From Bog-473 sp963804055 (GTDB taxonomy: Bacteria > Actinomycetota > Acidimicrobiia > Acidimicrobiales > RAAP-2), in assembly GCA_963804055.1 (NCBI GenBank), contig CAWDOU010000005.1:764628-828627 (forward strand): DNA of 64,000 nucleotides, given 5' to 3'. How positions within the stretch are numbered: the first letter of the stretch is position 1; every line of letters starts with the position of its first letter. The position numbers and the translations under genes are program-made. Positions 41,757-50,164 of the stretch are shown piece after piece. The notes beneath the pieces were generated by a model. The model had not been told where the DNA came from, did not search any database, and worked only from the letters and a program-made list of their open reading frames with translations.

Positions 41757-42530
41757 TCAGCTCCGCACCTCACGATCGCGCGTCGAGCCCGGGTCGAGCT
41801 CGACGCGGATGAGTTCGAGCTCCTCGGGCGTGGGCAGGCGCGTCTCGGCCACGTCGCCGGGGACGGTGAGCGCGAAGCCGGTGGCCGCCACGACGTCGTC
41901 GACCGTGACCCCGGGGTGGTGCGAGCGCAGGCGCATGGTGTGGTCGGGCGTCTCGAAGTCGAACACCCCGAGGTTGGAGACGACGCGCGGAATGCGATGG
42001 AAGCGGGTGGCGCCGGGGCCCGCCGCCTCCGCCCGGGCGTAGCCCACGCCGCTGACCACGTCGACCTGCTCCACGAAGGTGCGCACGGTGTGGTCGGGCA
42101 CCCAGTAGCTGGTGGGATGGTTCACCGAGTTGCCCGGCGCGCCGCGCACGCCGACGAGCTGCACCTTGGGCTTGGCGTGCGGGCCGATGGCCGAGATGTT
42201 CTGGTTGCCCGTGCGGTCGATCTGGCTCGCCATCATCATCATGTTGCGCCGGCCCGACCACACCACGTCGAAGACCGTGCGGTACGGCATGGCGGCCTCG
42301 CGCACGAGGTCGGCCGGACGCGTCGCGAGGGGCGGCGCGCCGACCATCAGTGCGGCCTCGCCGTCGGTCAGCACGATGTCGGGCGAGAAGGTGCGCTTGG
42401 CCAGCCGGGCGCCCAGGGCGGGAATGGTGCCGAACGGGCTCACCATCACCTCGCCCACCTCGCGCCAGACGTCGGCGCAGGCGATGACGCAGAACTCGGC
42501 CCGGGTGACGCCCGGATCGCCCGCCGTCAC
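41757..42530 (-). CDS. ipdB: CoA-transferase-like ring hydrolase, beta subunit (IpdB)
   Basis: 257 residues from a GTG that overlaps the ipdA stop (GTGA). Motifs recalled from M. tuberculosis Rv3552 are present in order: SPDIVLTDGEA, DRTGNQNISAIGP, VGVRGAPGNSVNH, SYWVPDH, RVVSNLGVFDF, HHPGVTVDDV and a C-terminus in DREVRS. IpdAB opens the last carbocyclic ring of steroids by hydrolysing COCHEA-CoA, despite belonging to the class I CoA-transferase family. It is cytoplasmic and heterotetrameric with IpdA. Confidence 0.92.
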   Translation of the reverse strand: MTAGDPGVTRAEFCVIACADVWREVGEVMVSPFGTIPALGARLAKRTFSPDIVLTDGEAALMVGAPPLATRPADLVREAAMPYRTVFDVVWSGRRNMMMMASQIDRTGNQNISAIGPHAKPKVQLVGVRGAPGNSVNHPTSYWVPDHTVRTFVEQVDVVSGVGYARAEAAGPGATRFHRIPRVVSNLGVFDFETPDHTMRLRSHHPGVTVDDVVAATGFALTVPGDVAETRLPTPEELELIRVELDPGSTRDREVRS

Positions 42531-43420
42531 GACGCCTGCCGCTCGGCGACGTTGGCCCGGTACTCGTCGTCCCCGACGAACACGTAGCGCTTGGCGAAGG
42601 CCTCCCACTCGGCCGGATCGGTGGCCGACGCCGCGTACTCCTTCTGGAACTTCTCGTCGCGCCCGTAGTCGGGTGGGTTGGCCGTGAAGTGCGCGCCGCC
42701 GGGGGACTCGGCCACGCCGTCGACCAGCATGCGGTGGATGGGCACGCTCGAGATCGGGTGCACGTCGTCGGCCAGCGCGCCGTTCTCCACAATGGCCTCG
42801 GTGGTCATGAAGCGGCGCTCGGCCGCCCCGAGGAAGAGCGGGTCGAAGAAGACGTCGGGGCTCAGCACCTGGCCGTTGCCGGCGGCGTCGGCCCGGTTCG
42901 TGTGGACGATGGCGGCATCGAGGTGGAGCGCCGGCATGGCGACCAGCTCGACATCGGCGTCCGCCGCGTCGTGCAGGTAGGGGTGGCCGGCGCCGTAGGG
43001 GGAGCGCACCAGTTGCAGGTCGGGGTTGATGGTGAGCACGTCGGAGCCGAGGCCGGCCCGCGTCGGCAGGAAGGGCACGCGCCACGAGGCCGCCTGGAGC
43101 CCGAGGAAGAACATCCCCTCGTCGACCTCCATGACCTCCACCAGGCCGTGCTGGCGCGCGGCGCGCCAGTGGGGATCGAGCGCAATGGAGTCGAGCGTGA
43201 CGAAGCCGCACACGACCTTGCGCACCTTGCCGGTGGCACAGAGCAGCCCGACATCGGGCCCCCCGTACGCCACGACGGTGAGGTCGGTCAGGTCGGAGCG
43301 GCAGATGGCGCGCACCACGGCCATGGGCTTGCGGCGCGAGCCCCAGCCGCCGATACCGATCGTCATGCCCGAGCGGAGCTCGCCGACGATGTCGTCGATG
43401 GTGGTGCGCTTGTCGGCCAT
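42527..43420 (-). CDS. ipdA: CoA-transferase-like ring hydrolase, alpha subunit (IpdA)
   Basis: 297 residues. It matches recalled features of Rv3551: SGMTIGIGGWGSRRKPMA, YGGPDVGLLCATGKV, FLPTRAGLGSDV, PGGAHFTANPPDYGRDEKF. Together with IpdB it hydrolyses the final steroid ring. The start overlaps the echA20 stop by 1 nt and the stop overlaps the ipdB start by 4 nt. The tight coupling is expected for two subunits of one enzyme. Confidence 0.93.
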   Translation of the reverse strand: MADKRTTIDDIVGELRSGMTIGIGGWGSRRKPMAVVRAICRSDLTDLTVVAYGGPDVGLLCATGKVRKVVCGFVTLDSIALDPHWRAARQHGLVEVMEVDEGMFFLGLQAASWRVPFLPTRAGLGSDVLTINPDLQLVRSPYGAGHPYLHDAADADVELVAMPALHLDAAIVHTNRADAAGNGQVLSPDVFFDPLFLGAAERRFMTTEAIVENGALADDVHPISSVPIHRMLVDGVAESPGGAHFTANPPDYGRDEKFQKEYAASATDPAEWEAFAKRYVFVGDDEYRANVAERQAS

Positions 43421-44178
43421 CAGGTCGAGGTGTCGGCGTCGCGCTTCTCGACGAAGGCCGCCCGCTGCTCGTCGGCCACGCCGCGCACGTGGAGCTCGTA
43501 CGTGAAGCCCTGTTCGAAGCGGTAGCTGCGCTTCACGTCGACAGGATCGATGCCGTTGAGCGACTCCTTGGCCCGGCGGATGATGGTCGGGCTCTTGGTG
43601 GCGATCTCCCCGGCCAGCTCGAGCGCGGCCGCCTGCAGGCGGTCCGGCGGCACCACCGCGGCGACCGAGCCGTAGGCGGCGAGCTCGGCGGCGGTGACGG
43701 GCTTGGCGGTGTAGACCATCTTGCGCATGGCGTGCTGGGGCACCAGGCGGGCGAGGTGCGTGGCGGCGCCCAGCGCACCGCGGTCGACCTCGGGCAGCCC
43801 GAAGGTGGCGTCCTCGGAGGCGACGACCATGTCCGCGTTGCCGGCCAGCCCGACGCCCCCACCGAGGCAGAAGCCCTGCACGGCGGCGATCACCGGCACC
43901 TCGCAGTCGTAGACGGCCGCGAAGGCGGCGGCGCAGCCCCGGTTGACGCCGACCAGGGCCTCGTCACCCTTGGCGTTGATCTCCTTGATGTCCACGCCGG
44001 CGCAGAAGCCGCGCCCGGTGGCCCGCAGGATGGCGACGCGGTTGGCGGGCACCCGGCCCACCGCGAGCAGCGCGTCGGCCAGCTCGAACCAGCCCGCCAC
44101 GTCGAGCGCGTTCACCGGCGGGTGGTCGATGACCACCTCGGCGATCCCCTCGTGCTCCTGGATCACATCGATGGGCAT
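43420..44178 (-). CDS. echA20: Crotonase-family ring hydrolase, EchA20-type
   Basis: 252 residues from the ATG at 44178; the longer open frame upstream lacks homology. Crotonase fold with GRGFCAGVDIKE (oxyanion hole) and GFCLGGGVGLAGNADMVVAS...FGLPEVDRGALG. The pattern and gene order match M. tuberculosis Rv3550 (EchA20), which hydrolytically opens ring D of the HIP-derived CoA ester. First gene of the echA20-ipdA-ipdB-ipdC operon. A palindromic operator candidate lies 31 bp upstream of its start. Confidence 0.92.
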   Translation of the reverse strand: MPIDVIQEHEGIAEVVIDHPPVNALDVAGWFELADALLAVGRVPANRVAILRATGRGFCAGVDIKEINAKGDEALVGVNRGCAAAFAAVYDCEVPVIAAVQGFCLGGGVGLAGNADMVVASEDATFGLPEVDRGALGAATHLARLVPQHAMRKMVYTAKPVTAAELAAYGSVAAVVPPDRLQAAALELAGEIATKSPTIIRRAKESLNGIDPVDVKRSYRFEQGFTYELHVRGVADEQRAAFVEKRDADTST

Positions 44179-44208
44179 GGGGCGCCGGGTTCTCCTCGGT
44201 TCTCGGCC

Positions 44209-44223
44209 CTGACGCGGCGTCAG
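44209..44223. promoter_or_regulatory. Operator candidate CTGACG-CGG-CGTCAG
   Basis: Perfect 6-bp inverted repeat around CGG, between the echA20 start and a TAAGTT -10-like box at 44235-44240 on the minus strand. It would overlap or closely follow the transcription start. Confidence 0.6.
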
Positions 44224-44288
44224 AAAGCCTCCCGAACTTAGGCCAGCCTGCCGCCGCCCGGCCAACGCGGACGCGTCCGGGGGTGCCG

Positions 44289-44294
44289 TAGGGT
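44289..44294 (+). promoter_or_regulatory. -10-like box TAGGGT
   Basis: It lies 7 nt before the GTG start at 44302, consistent with a leaderless SDR transcript. Confidence 0.4.
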
Positions 44295-44301
44295 CTGCCT
44301 G

Positions 44302-45060
44302 GTGACCCAGCCCGTCTACGACTTCAGCGAGCGTGTCGTCGTGGTGACGGGCGGCTCCCGTGGGGTCGGGGCCGGCATTGTGGCGGCGTTCGTCGCGGCC
44401 GGGGCGCACGTCGTCGCCTGCGGGCGCCACGAGGCCTCCGTCGACGGGGCCGTGTTCGTCACGGCCGACATCCGAAAGCCGCCGGACGCCGAGCGGGTCG
44501 TCGCCAAGGCGGTGGAGCACTTCGGCCGTCTGGACGTGCTGATCAACAACGCCGGCGGCTCGCCCCACGTGCTGGCGGCCGACGCCTCGCCGCGCTTCGT
44601 CGAGGCCATCGTGAACCTCAACCTGCTGGCGCCGCTGTGGTGCGCCCAGTCGGCCCACAAGGTGATGGCGGTGCAGGAGGACGGCGGGTCGATCGTCAAC
44701 GTGTCCAGCGTGTCGGGCATGCGCCCGTCGCCCGGCGCCTCCGCCTACGGCGCCGCGAAGGCGGGCCTGATCAACCTGACGGCCACGCTGGCCGTGGAGT
44801 GGGCGCCGGCCGTGCGGGTCAACTGCGTCACGGCCGGCCTGCTCGACACCGGCGCCGGCGACGACTTCTACGGCGGGCCCGAGGGCATGGAGCGGGCGGC
44901 CGCCACCGTGCCCGTCGGCCGCATGGGCACGCCGGCAGACGTGGCCGAGGCGTGTCTGTACCTCTCGAGCGACGCCGCCTCCTACGTGACCGGCGCCAAC
45001 CTGGTCGTCCACGGGGGCGGGGAGCCCCCGCCGTTCCTGGGGGCAGTGGCCGGGAGCTGA
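44302..45060 (+). CDS. Short-chain dehydrogenase/reductase of the C/D-ring cluster
   Basis: 252 residues from a GTG. Classical SDR: TGGSRGVG, NNAGG, Ser in VNVSSVSG, YGAAK, and the C-terminal SSDAASYVTGANLVVHGG. It is divergent from echA20, the arrangement of Rv3549c and echA20 in M. tuberculosis (recalled), so an oxidoreductase step in steroid C/D-ring degradation is likely. NAD or NADP preference is unclear. Confidence 0.9.
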   Translation: MTQPVYDFSERVVVVTGGSRGVGAGIVAAFVAAGAHVVACGRHEASVDGAVFVTADIRKPPDAERVVAKAVEHFGRLDVLINNAGGSPHVLAADASPRFVEAIVNLNLLAPLWCAQSAHKVMAVQEDGGSIVNVSSVSGMRPSPGASAYGAAKAGLINLTATLAVEWAPAVRVNCVTAGLLDTGAGDDFYGGPEGMERAAATVPVGRMGTPADVAEACLYLSSDAASYVTGANLVVHGGGEPPPFLGAVAGS

Positions 45061-45124
45061 CGGCGCGCGGCGGTGGGCGGGCGCCGACGGGCGCAGCCGT
45101 GCGTCGGCCCTGGGCGTTTGGCCA

Positions 45125-45153
45125 TTGAGTGTCCTGTTGCCTCTCGCTCAATT
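45125..45153 (+). promoter_or_regulatory. Possible promoter of the transhydrogenase operon
   Basis: TTGAGT at 45125 and TCAATT at 45148 are separated by 17 bp, with the GTG start of pntAA 39 bp further on. Both boxes are only partial matches to the consensus. The stretch is AT-richer than its surroundings. Confidence 0.3.
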
Positions 45154-45172
45154 AGGGGCAAACAGGGGGTCA

Positions 45173-45190
45173 GCTGCTAGACAGAGCAGC
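45173..45190 (+). other. Inverted repeat GCTGCT-N6-AGCAGC next to the pntAA start
   Basis: Perfect 6-bp stem with a 6-nt loop ending 1 nt before the GTG start at 45192. No strong ribosome binding site is seen nearby, so the hairpin could influence initiation. Confidence 0.5.
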
Positions 45191-45191
45191 C

Positions 45192-46358
45192 GTGAAATTG
45201 GCGGTCCCCACCGAGACCCGTCCTGGAGAACGCCGCGTGGCGCTCGTCCCCGACGTGGCCAAGAAGCTGGTCAGCGCGGGCTGGGAGGTCTGCGTGCAGG
45301 CCGGCGCCGGCACGGAGGCCGCGTTCAGCGACAGCGCCTACACCGACGCCGGGGCCACGGTGGCGCCGGACGCGGCGGCGACGCTGGCGGGCGCCGGACT
45401 GGTGGTGCGGGTGAACCCGCCGAGTGCCGACGACGTGGCGGCCCTTCCGGAGGGTGCAGCACTCTTGAGCTTCTTCGGCGTGGCCCAGGCCTCCGACGCC
45501 GTGCGGGCGCTGGCGGCCAAGAAGGCGACGGTCTTCAGCTTCGACCTGTTGCCGCGCATCAGCCGGGCCCAGAGCATGGACGCCCTGAGCTCGCAGGCCA
45601 CGGTGTCGGGGTACCGGGCCGGGTTGAGCGCGGCCGAGCACCTGGCCAAGTTCTTCCCGATGTTCATGACGGCGGCGGGCACGGTGCCGCCGGCCAAGGT
45701 GTTCGTCATGGGCGTCGGCGTCGCCGGCCTGCAGTCGATCGCCACGGCGCGCCGGCTCGGCGCCGTCGTCAAGGCCTTCGACGTGCGCGCCGCGGCCAAG
45801 GAAGAGGCCGAGAGCCTGGGTGCGACCTTCTTCGACACCGGTGTCTCGGCCGAGGGCACCGGCGGCTACGCCCGCGAGCTCACCCCCGAGGAGCTCGACC
45901 GCCAGCGCGCCGCACTGGCCGCCGAGGTCGGGCGCTCCGACGTCGTCATCACCACCGCCGCGGTGCCGGGACGCAAGGCCCCGGTGTTGCTGACCACGTC
46001 CATGGTCGAAGGCATGGCCGAGGGCGCCGTCGTCGTCGACATGGCGGCGGACCAGGGCGGCAACTGCGAGCTGACGGTGGCGGGCGAGGTCGTGAACCAC
46101 AACGGCGTCCACGTGGTGGGTCTGGCGAACCCGCCTTCGGGCATGCCGACGCACGCCAGCTTCCTCTACGCCCGCAACGTGGCCAACGTGCTGGGTCTGA
46201 TGGGCCCTGACGGCACGCTGACGCCCGACTGGGACGACGAGATCGTCTCTGGCATGTGCGTGCTGCGCGACGGCGTCGCGGTGGCGCCGGCCGCGGTGGA
46301 GCTGTTGGGCGGGACCGGCGGGAACCAAGGAGCACCATCACAGGGAGCACCGGCGTGA
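45192..46358 (+). CDS. pntAA: NAD(P) transhydrogenase subunit alpha part 1
   Basis: 388 residues from a GTG. NAD(H)-binding domain I of proton-translocating transhydrogenase: ETRPGERRVALVPD at the N-terminus, FFPMFMTAAGTVPPAK, the Rossmann motif VMGVGVAGLQSIATA, and DMAADQGGNCELT. It transfers hydride between NADH and NADP at the cytoplasmic face of the membrane complex. The subunit lacks membrane helices, as in the three-gene form. It overlaps the next gene by 4 nt (GTGA). NADPH supply would suit the nearby lipid metabolism, but no direct link is shown. Confidence 0.95.
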   Translation: MKLAVPTETRPGERRVALVPDVAKKLVSAGWEVCVQAGAGTEAAFSDSAYTDAGATVAPDAAATLAGAGLVVRVNPPSADDVAALPEGAALLSFFGVAQASDAVRALAAKKATVFSFDLLPRISRAQSMDALSSQATVSGYRAGLSAAEHLAKFFPMFMTAAGTVPPAKVFVMGVGVAGLQSIATARRLGAVVKAFDVRAAAKEEAESLGATFFDTGVSAEGTGGYARELTPEELDRQRAALAAEVGRSDVVITTAAVPGRKAPVLLTTSMVEGMAEGAVVVDMAADQGGNCELTVAGEVVNHNGVHVVGLANPPSGMPTHASFLYARNVANVLGLMGPDGTLTPDWDDEIVSGMCVLRDGVAVAPAAVELLGGTGGNQGAPSQGAPA

Positions 46359-46801
46359 TCCATTTGCTGCTCGAGACGACCCCGACCGGGTCGACCACGG
46401 GGATCATCGAGTACCTGACCATCTTCGTCCTGGCGGCCTTCGTCGGCATTGAGGTCGTCTCCAAGGTGCCGAGCATCCTGCACACCCCGCTGATGTCGGG
46501 CTCGAACGCCATTCACGGCATCGTGCTGGTCGGCGCCCTGACGATCATGGGGGAGGCCCACGGCGCGGCCGAGGTCACGCTCGGCTTCCTCGCCGTCTTC
46601 CTGGCCACGTTGAACGTGGTGGGCGGCTTCGTGGTGACCGACCGCATGCTCGAGATGTTCAAGGGCAAGCCCGGCGACCGGGCCGCGCCACGAGGGGGCA
46701 AGGCGAAGGAGCAGACGGCGAAGACCGACGACGCCGCAGCCCCGCCTGCGGCGCCGGCAGCACCGAGCGCGCCGACCGAGCCCGGTGGGGGCGCCGCCTG
46801 A
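46355..46801 (+). CDS. pntAB: NAD(P) transhydrogenase subunit alpha part 2
   Basis: 148 residues from a GTG. Three membrane helices (YLTIFVLAAFVGIEVV, SNAIHGIVLVGALTIM, LGFLAVFLATLNVVGGFVV) and the conserved TPLMSGSNAIHG form part of the proton channel domain II. The last ~45 residues are an Ala/Pro/Lys-rich tail, longer than usual. The stop overlaps the start of pntB by 1 nt. Confidence 0.93.
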   Translation: MIHLLLETTPTGSTTGIIEYLTIFVLAAFVGIEVVSKVPSILHTPLMSGSNAIHGIVLVGALTIMGEAHGAAEVTLGFLAVFLATLNVVGGFVVTDRMLEMFKGKPGDRAAPRGGKAKEQTAKTDDAAAPPAAPAAPSAPTEPGGGAA

Positions 46802-48219
46802 TGCTCGCCGTGTCCTTCACCCTCACGACCGCGCGCGACCTGGCCTACCTGATCGCCATCGCCGGCTTCATCTTCGCCCTCAAGGGCCTGAGCTCGCCGC
46901 GCCACGCCCGCCTCGGCAACCTGGTCGGCGCGGCGGCAGCGACCCTGGCCATCGGCATGACCTTCACGCTGCCGACGCTGCGGCACTCGGGCTGGAACCT
47001 CGTCCTCGCCCTCATCGCCATGGTGCTCGGCGCCGCCATCGCCGTGCCGGTGGCGCGCTTCGTGAAGATGACGGCGATGCCCCAGCTGGTGGCCATCTTC
47101 AACGGCGTGGGCGGCGGCGCCGCCGCGCTGATCTCCATCGTGGAGCTGCTGCACCTGCACTCCCTCGGGCTCCAGCCCGCCGTCTACGTCACGGCCGAGG
47201 TGCTCCTCGGCGTGCTCATCGGCTCGGTGTCCTTCTCGGGCAGCGCGATCGCGTTCGTGAAGCTGCAGGAGCTGATCACCGGGCGACCCATCACCTACCC
47301 GGGCCAGCAGGTGATCAACGCGCTGGTGGGTGCGGCCATCGGCGTCATGATCGTCCTGGCGCTGGTCACGGGGAGCATCGTCTACGTCTGGGTCATCCTC
47401 GTGCTGGCCCTCGTGCTCGGCGTGATCTTCGTGCTCCCCATCGGCGGCGCCGACGTGCCGGTGCTGATCTCGCTGTTGAACTCGTTCACCGGCCTGGCGG
47501 TGGCCGCCTCGGGCTTCGTGCTCGACTCCGACCTCCTGATCGTGGCGGGCACCCTGGTCGGCGCCTCGGGCATCATCCTGACCCGGTTGATGAGCAGCGC
47601 CATGGGCCGATCCCTGCCCAACATCCTCTTCAGCGCGTTCGGCTCGGTCATCACGGCCACCGGCGGAGAGGAGGGCGACGCCAGCCGCCCCGTCCGGGCC
47701 GGGACGCCCGAGGACGTCGGCGTGCTGCTGGCCTACGCCCGCAAGGTCGTCATCATCCCGGGCTACGGGCTGGCGGTGGCCCAGGCCCAGCACACCGTGC
47801 GCGAGCTGGAGGAGGCGCTCAAGGCGCGCGGTGTCGAGACCTTCTTCGCCATCCACCCGGTGGCGGGCCGCATGCCGGGGCACATGAACGTGTTGCTGGC
47901 CGAGGCCAACGTGCCCTACGAGGACCTGAAGGAGATGGACGAGGCCAACCCCGAGATGTCGACGGCCGACGTCGCGCTGGTCGTGGGCGCCAACGACACC
48001 GTCAACCCGGCGGCCAAGTCGACGCCGGGCAGCCCGATCTACGGCATGCCGATCATCCACGCCGACGAGGCCGAGAACATCATCTTCCTCAAGCGCTCCA
48101 TGCGGCCCGGCTTCGCCGGCATCGACAACGACCTGCTCTACGACCCCAAGACCACCATGCTCTTCGGGGACGCCAAGGACACGCTGCAGAAGCTGGTGGC
48201 GGCGGTCGCGGAGGCCTGA
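46801..48219 (+). CDS. pntB: NAD(P) transhydrogenase subunit beta
   Basis: 472 residues. Eight or nine helices form the rest of the proton channel (for example QLVAIFNGVGGGAAALIS and DVPVLISLLNSFTGLAVAASGF). The C-terminal NADP-binding domain III begins near residue 290 (VIIPGYGLAVAQAQH, HPVAGRMPGHMNVLLAEA, VGANDTVNPAA, GFAGIDNDL). Last gene of the operon; complete and of normal length. Confidence 0.95.
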   Translation: MLAVSFTLTTARDLAYLIAIAGFIFALKGLSSPRHARLGNLVGAAAATLAIGMTFTLPTLRHSGWNLVLALIAMVLGAAIAVPVARFVKMTAMPQLVAIFNGVGGGAAALISIVELLHLHSLGLQPAVYVTAEVLLGVLIGSVSFSGSAIAFVKLQELITGRPITYPGQQVINALVGAAIGVMIVLALVTGSIVYVWVILVLALVLGVIFVLPIGGADVPVLISLLNSFTGLAVAASGFVLDSDLLIVAGTLVGASGIILTRLMSSAMGRSLPNILFSAFGSVITATGGEEGDASRPVRAGTPEDVGVLLAYARKVVIIPGYGLAVAQAQHTVRELEEALKARGVETFFAIHPVAGRMPGHMNVLLAEANVPYEDLKEMDEANPEMSTADVALVVGANDTVNPAAKSTPGSPIYGMPIIHADEAENIIFLKRSMRPGFAGIDNDLLYDPKTTMLFGDAKDTLQKLVAAVAEA

Positions 48220-48277
48220 GGCCCGCCCGACCCGGGTTGCAAGCCGCCCGGAAGCGGCCGACGCCAGCCCGGACCGT

Positions 48278-48283
48278 GATAAT
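48278..48283 (+). promoter_or_regulatory. -10-like box GATAAT
   Basis: Good match to the -10 consensus, preceded by GT, in the 91-bp gap before the GH18-like gene at 48311. No clear -35 element. Confidence 0.35.
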
Positions 48284-48310
48284 CCCCAGCTCCGGCCCGT
48301 TCCCTTAGGG

Positions 48311-50125
48311 ATGGAGCTGGCTGACAGGCTGGCCCACCTCGTCAGGAGGGGCATTCCGTCGGGGGTGGGGAGGGGAGCTGCGAGCGCATGGGCTCGGGTC
48401 CAGCGGTACGCGCCCTCCGTTCGCCGCCGGCGGGCCACGGTCGCCGCCGTCGCCTTCTGCCTCGTCATGCTGTGCGTGGGCTTCACCGTCGGCATGAGCG
48501 GGTCGGCGGCACCGAAGACGCACCCGGACCGCGCCGAGCACCGAACGCGCGCCGACGCCAGAACGGCCGACAGGTCGGGCAACGCGGCCCTCACGCAGCT
48601 CGGCGCCACGGCGACGCTCGCACTGGCGCCCGCCACCGCTCCGCCGACGGCGGCCCCGGCCACGCTGACCGACGAGCCGCCGCTGGCCTCCCGTGAGGAT
48701 TTCGCGTTCGCGCCGTACTGGACACTGGCGCAATCCCCGATGTTCGACATCACGGGGCTCTCGACCCTGGCGTACTTCTCAATCGACGTGAACGGCAACG
48801 GCACGCTGGACGAGAGCGGGCCCGGATGGAACGGCTTCCAGAGCCAGGATCTCGTCGACCTGATCAGCCGGGCGCACGCCGCAGGGGAGCGCGTCGTGCT
48901 CACCGTGACCGACTTCGGCCAGAGCTCCCTGGATGCACTGACGTCGTCGTCCACCGCGCCCGGCACGTTGTCGTCCACCCTGATCCCGTTGTTGGAGTCC
49001 AAGTCACTCGACGGCGTGAACTTCGACTTCGAGGGCGAGGGCAGTGGTGACCAGGCGGGCCTGACCAACCTCATCACGTCGGTGGCCGGCTCGCTGCGGG
49101 CCGCCGATCCGCACTGGCAGATCACCATGGACACCTACGCCTCGTCGGCGGGCGATCCCGGCGGCTTCTACGACATCCCCGCCCTGGGCCAGGTCGTCGA
49201 CGCCTTCTTCGTCATGGACTACGAGCTCAACCTGGCGGGTGCGCCGTCGGCCGCATCGCCCCTCACGAGCAGCATGTTCAGCACGCAGACGACGTTGGCC
49301 CAGTACGACGCCGCCGTCCCCGCGTCGAAGGTCATCATCGGGACGCCGTTCTTCGGCATCGACTGGCCGACGAACAACGGGACCATGGGGGCGGGGGCGA
49401 CCGGCGCCGCGGCCGACATCCCCGATTCCCAGGCCGCGGACAACGGGACCGAGTACTGGGACCCCGTCACCGACACCGCCTGGACCAGCTATCAGGTCGG
49501 CGGGCAGTGGCACGAGTCCTACTACGAGGGCGAGAACGGCCTCTACGACGTGTCGCAGCTGGTGACCAAGGACGGCGCCCGCGGCGTCGGCATCTGGGCG
49601 CTCGGGATGGAGAACGACGGGCCGCAGCTGATCGCGGCACTCGACGGGATTTCGCCGGGCGGACCGCCCGGCACGGGCCCGCAGGCGACCTCGACGAGCG
49701 CGACCGCCGTCGCCGCCCCCGCGCCCGGCGGGGCGACGCCCGGATCGGGTGGGTCGGCGGCGCCGGCGTCCGCCGGTCCGGCGCCCGCTGCCGCTGCGCC
49801 TGCCCCCACCTCCGCATCAGGATCCGGCCCCAGCGGGCAAGCGGCGACACCGTCGGCGCCGGCACCCACGACCACCACCACGACGGTGGCGTCCATCACC
49901 GGCGTCTACAACAACGGTCCCACCGTCAATCTGACGCCGATCGCCTCGAGCAGTGTGGTCGCCGTGCTCATGGCGGGCACCCTCACCGACTTCCAGACAA
50001 ATGTGGCGGCGTATTCGTGCCTCAACGGGTCGTCGTTGAACGTCTATCAGAACGTCGACGGGAAACCGGTGGCCGAGGCCATCACGCCGACCAATTGCAT
50101 CGCCCAGGACTTCGAACTGCCCTGA
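48311..50125 (+). CDS. Membrane-anchored or secreted glycoside hydrolase family 18-like protein
   Basis: 604 residues. A basic N-terminus and one hydrophobic segment (~residues 43-62) act as signal or anchor. The GH18 barrel spans ~residues 125-450, with the catalytic motif DGVNFDFE at 234-241; Glu241 is the expected proton donor. FFVMDYEL and GVGIWALGMEND also fit the barrel. The group resembles chitinase-like and YaaH-type proteins that act on amino-sugar polymers. After the barrel comes a ~90-residue Ala/Pro/Gly/Thr-rich linker and a small C-terminal domain with two Cys. Predicted cell-wall or extracellular polysaccharide hydrolase; substrate unproved. Confidence 0.85.
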   Translation: MELADRLAHLVRRGIPSGVGRGAASAWARVQRYAPSVRRRRATVAAVAFCLVMLCVGFTVGMSGSAAPKTHPDRAEHRTRADARTADRSGNAALTQLGATATLALAPATAPPTAAPATLTDEPPLASREDFAFAPYWTLAQSPMFDITGLSTLAYFSIDVNGNGTLDESGPGWNGFQSQDLVDLISRAHAAGERVVLTVTDFGQSSLDALTSSSTAPGTLSSTLIPLLESKSLDGVNFDFEGEGSGDQAGLTNLITSVAGSLRAADPHWQITMDTYASSAGDPGGFYDIPALGQVVDAFFVMDYELNLAGAPSAASPLTSSMFSTQTTLAQYDAAVPASKVIIGTPFFGIDWPTNNGTMGAGATGAAADIPDSQAADNGTEYWDPVTDTAWTSYQVGGQWHESYYEGENGLYDVSQLVTKDGARGVGIWALGMENDGPQLIAALDGISPGGPPGTGPQATSTSATAVAAPAPGGATPGSGGSAAPASAGPAPAAAAPAPTSASGSGPSGQAATPSAPAPTTTTTTVASITGVYNNGPTVNLTPIASSSVVAVLMAGTLTDFQTNVAAYSCLNGSSLNVYQNVDGKPVAEAITPTNCIAQDFELP

Positions 50126-50149
50126 CGGGGCCATTCACGCGGGCACCGA

Positions 50150-50155
50150 TAGCGT
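50150..50155 (+). promoter_or_regulatory. -10-like box TAGCGT
   Basis: It lies 9 nt before the ATG at 50165, close to leaderless spacing. Confidence 0.35.
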
Positions 50156-50164
50156 AAAGCCGGC

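Noticed and set aside
46513..49134. 873-residue minus-strand open frame
   Set aside because: Antisense of pntAB, pntB and the GH18-like gene. Its His/Asp/Arg-rich sequence is typical of a shadow frame in GC-rich DNA.
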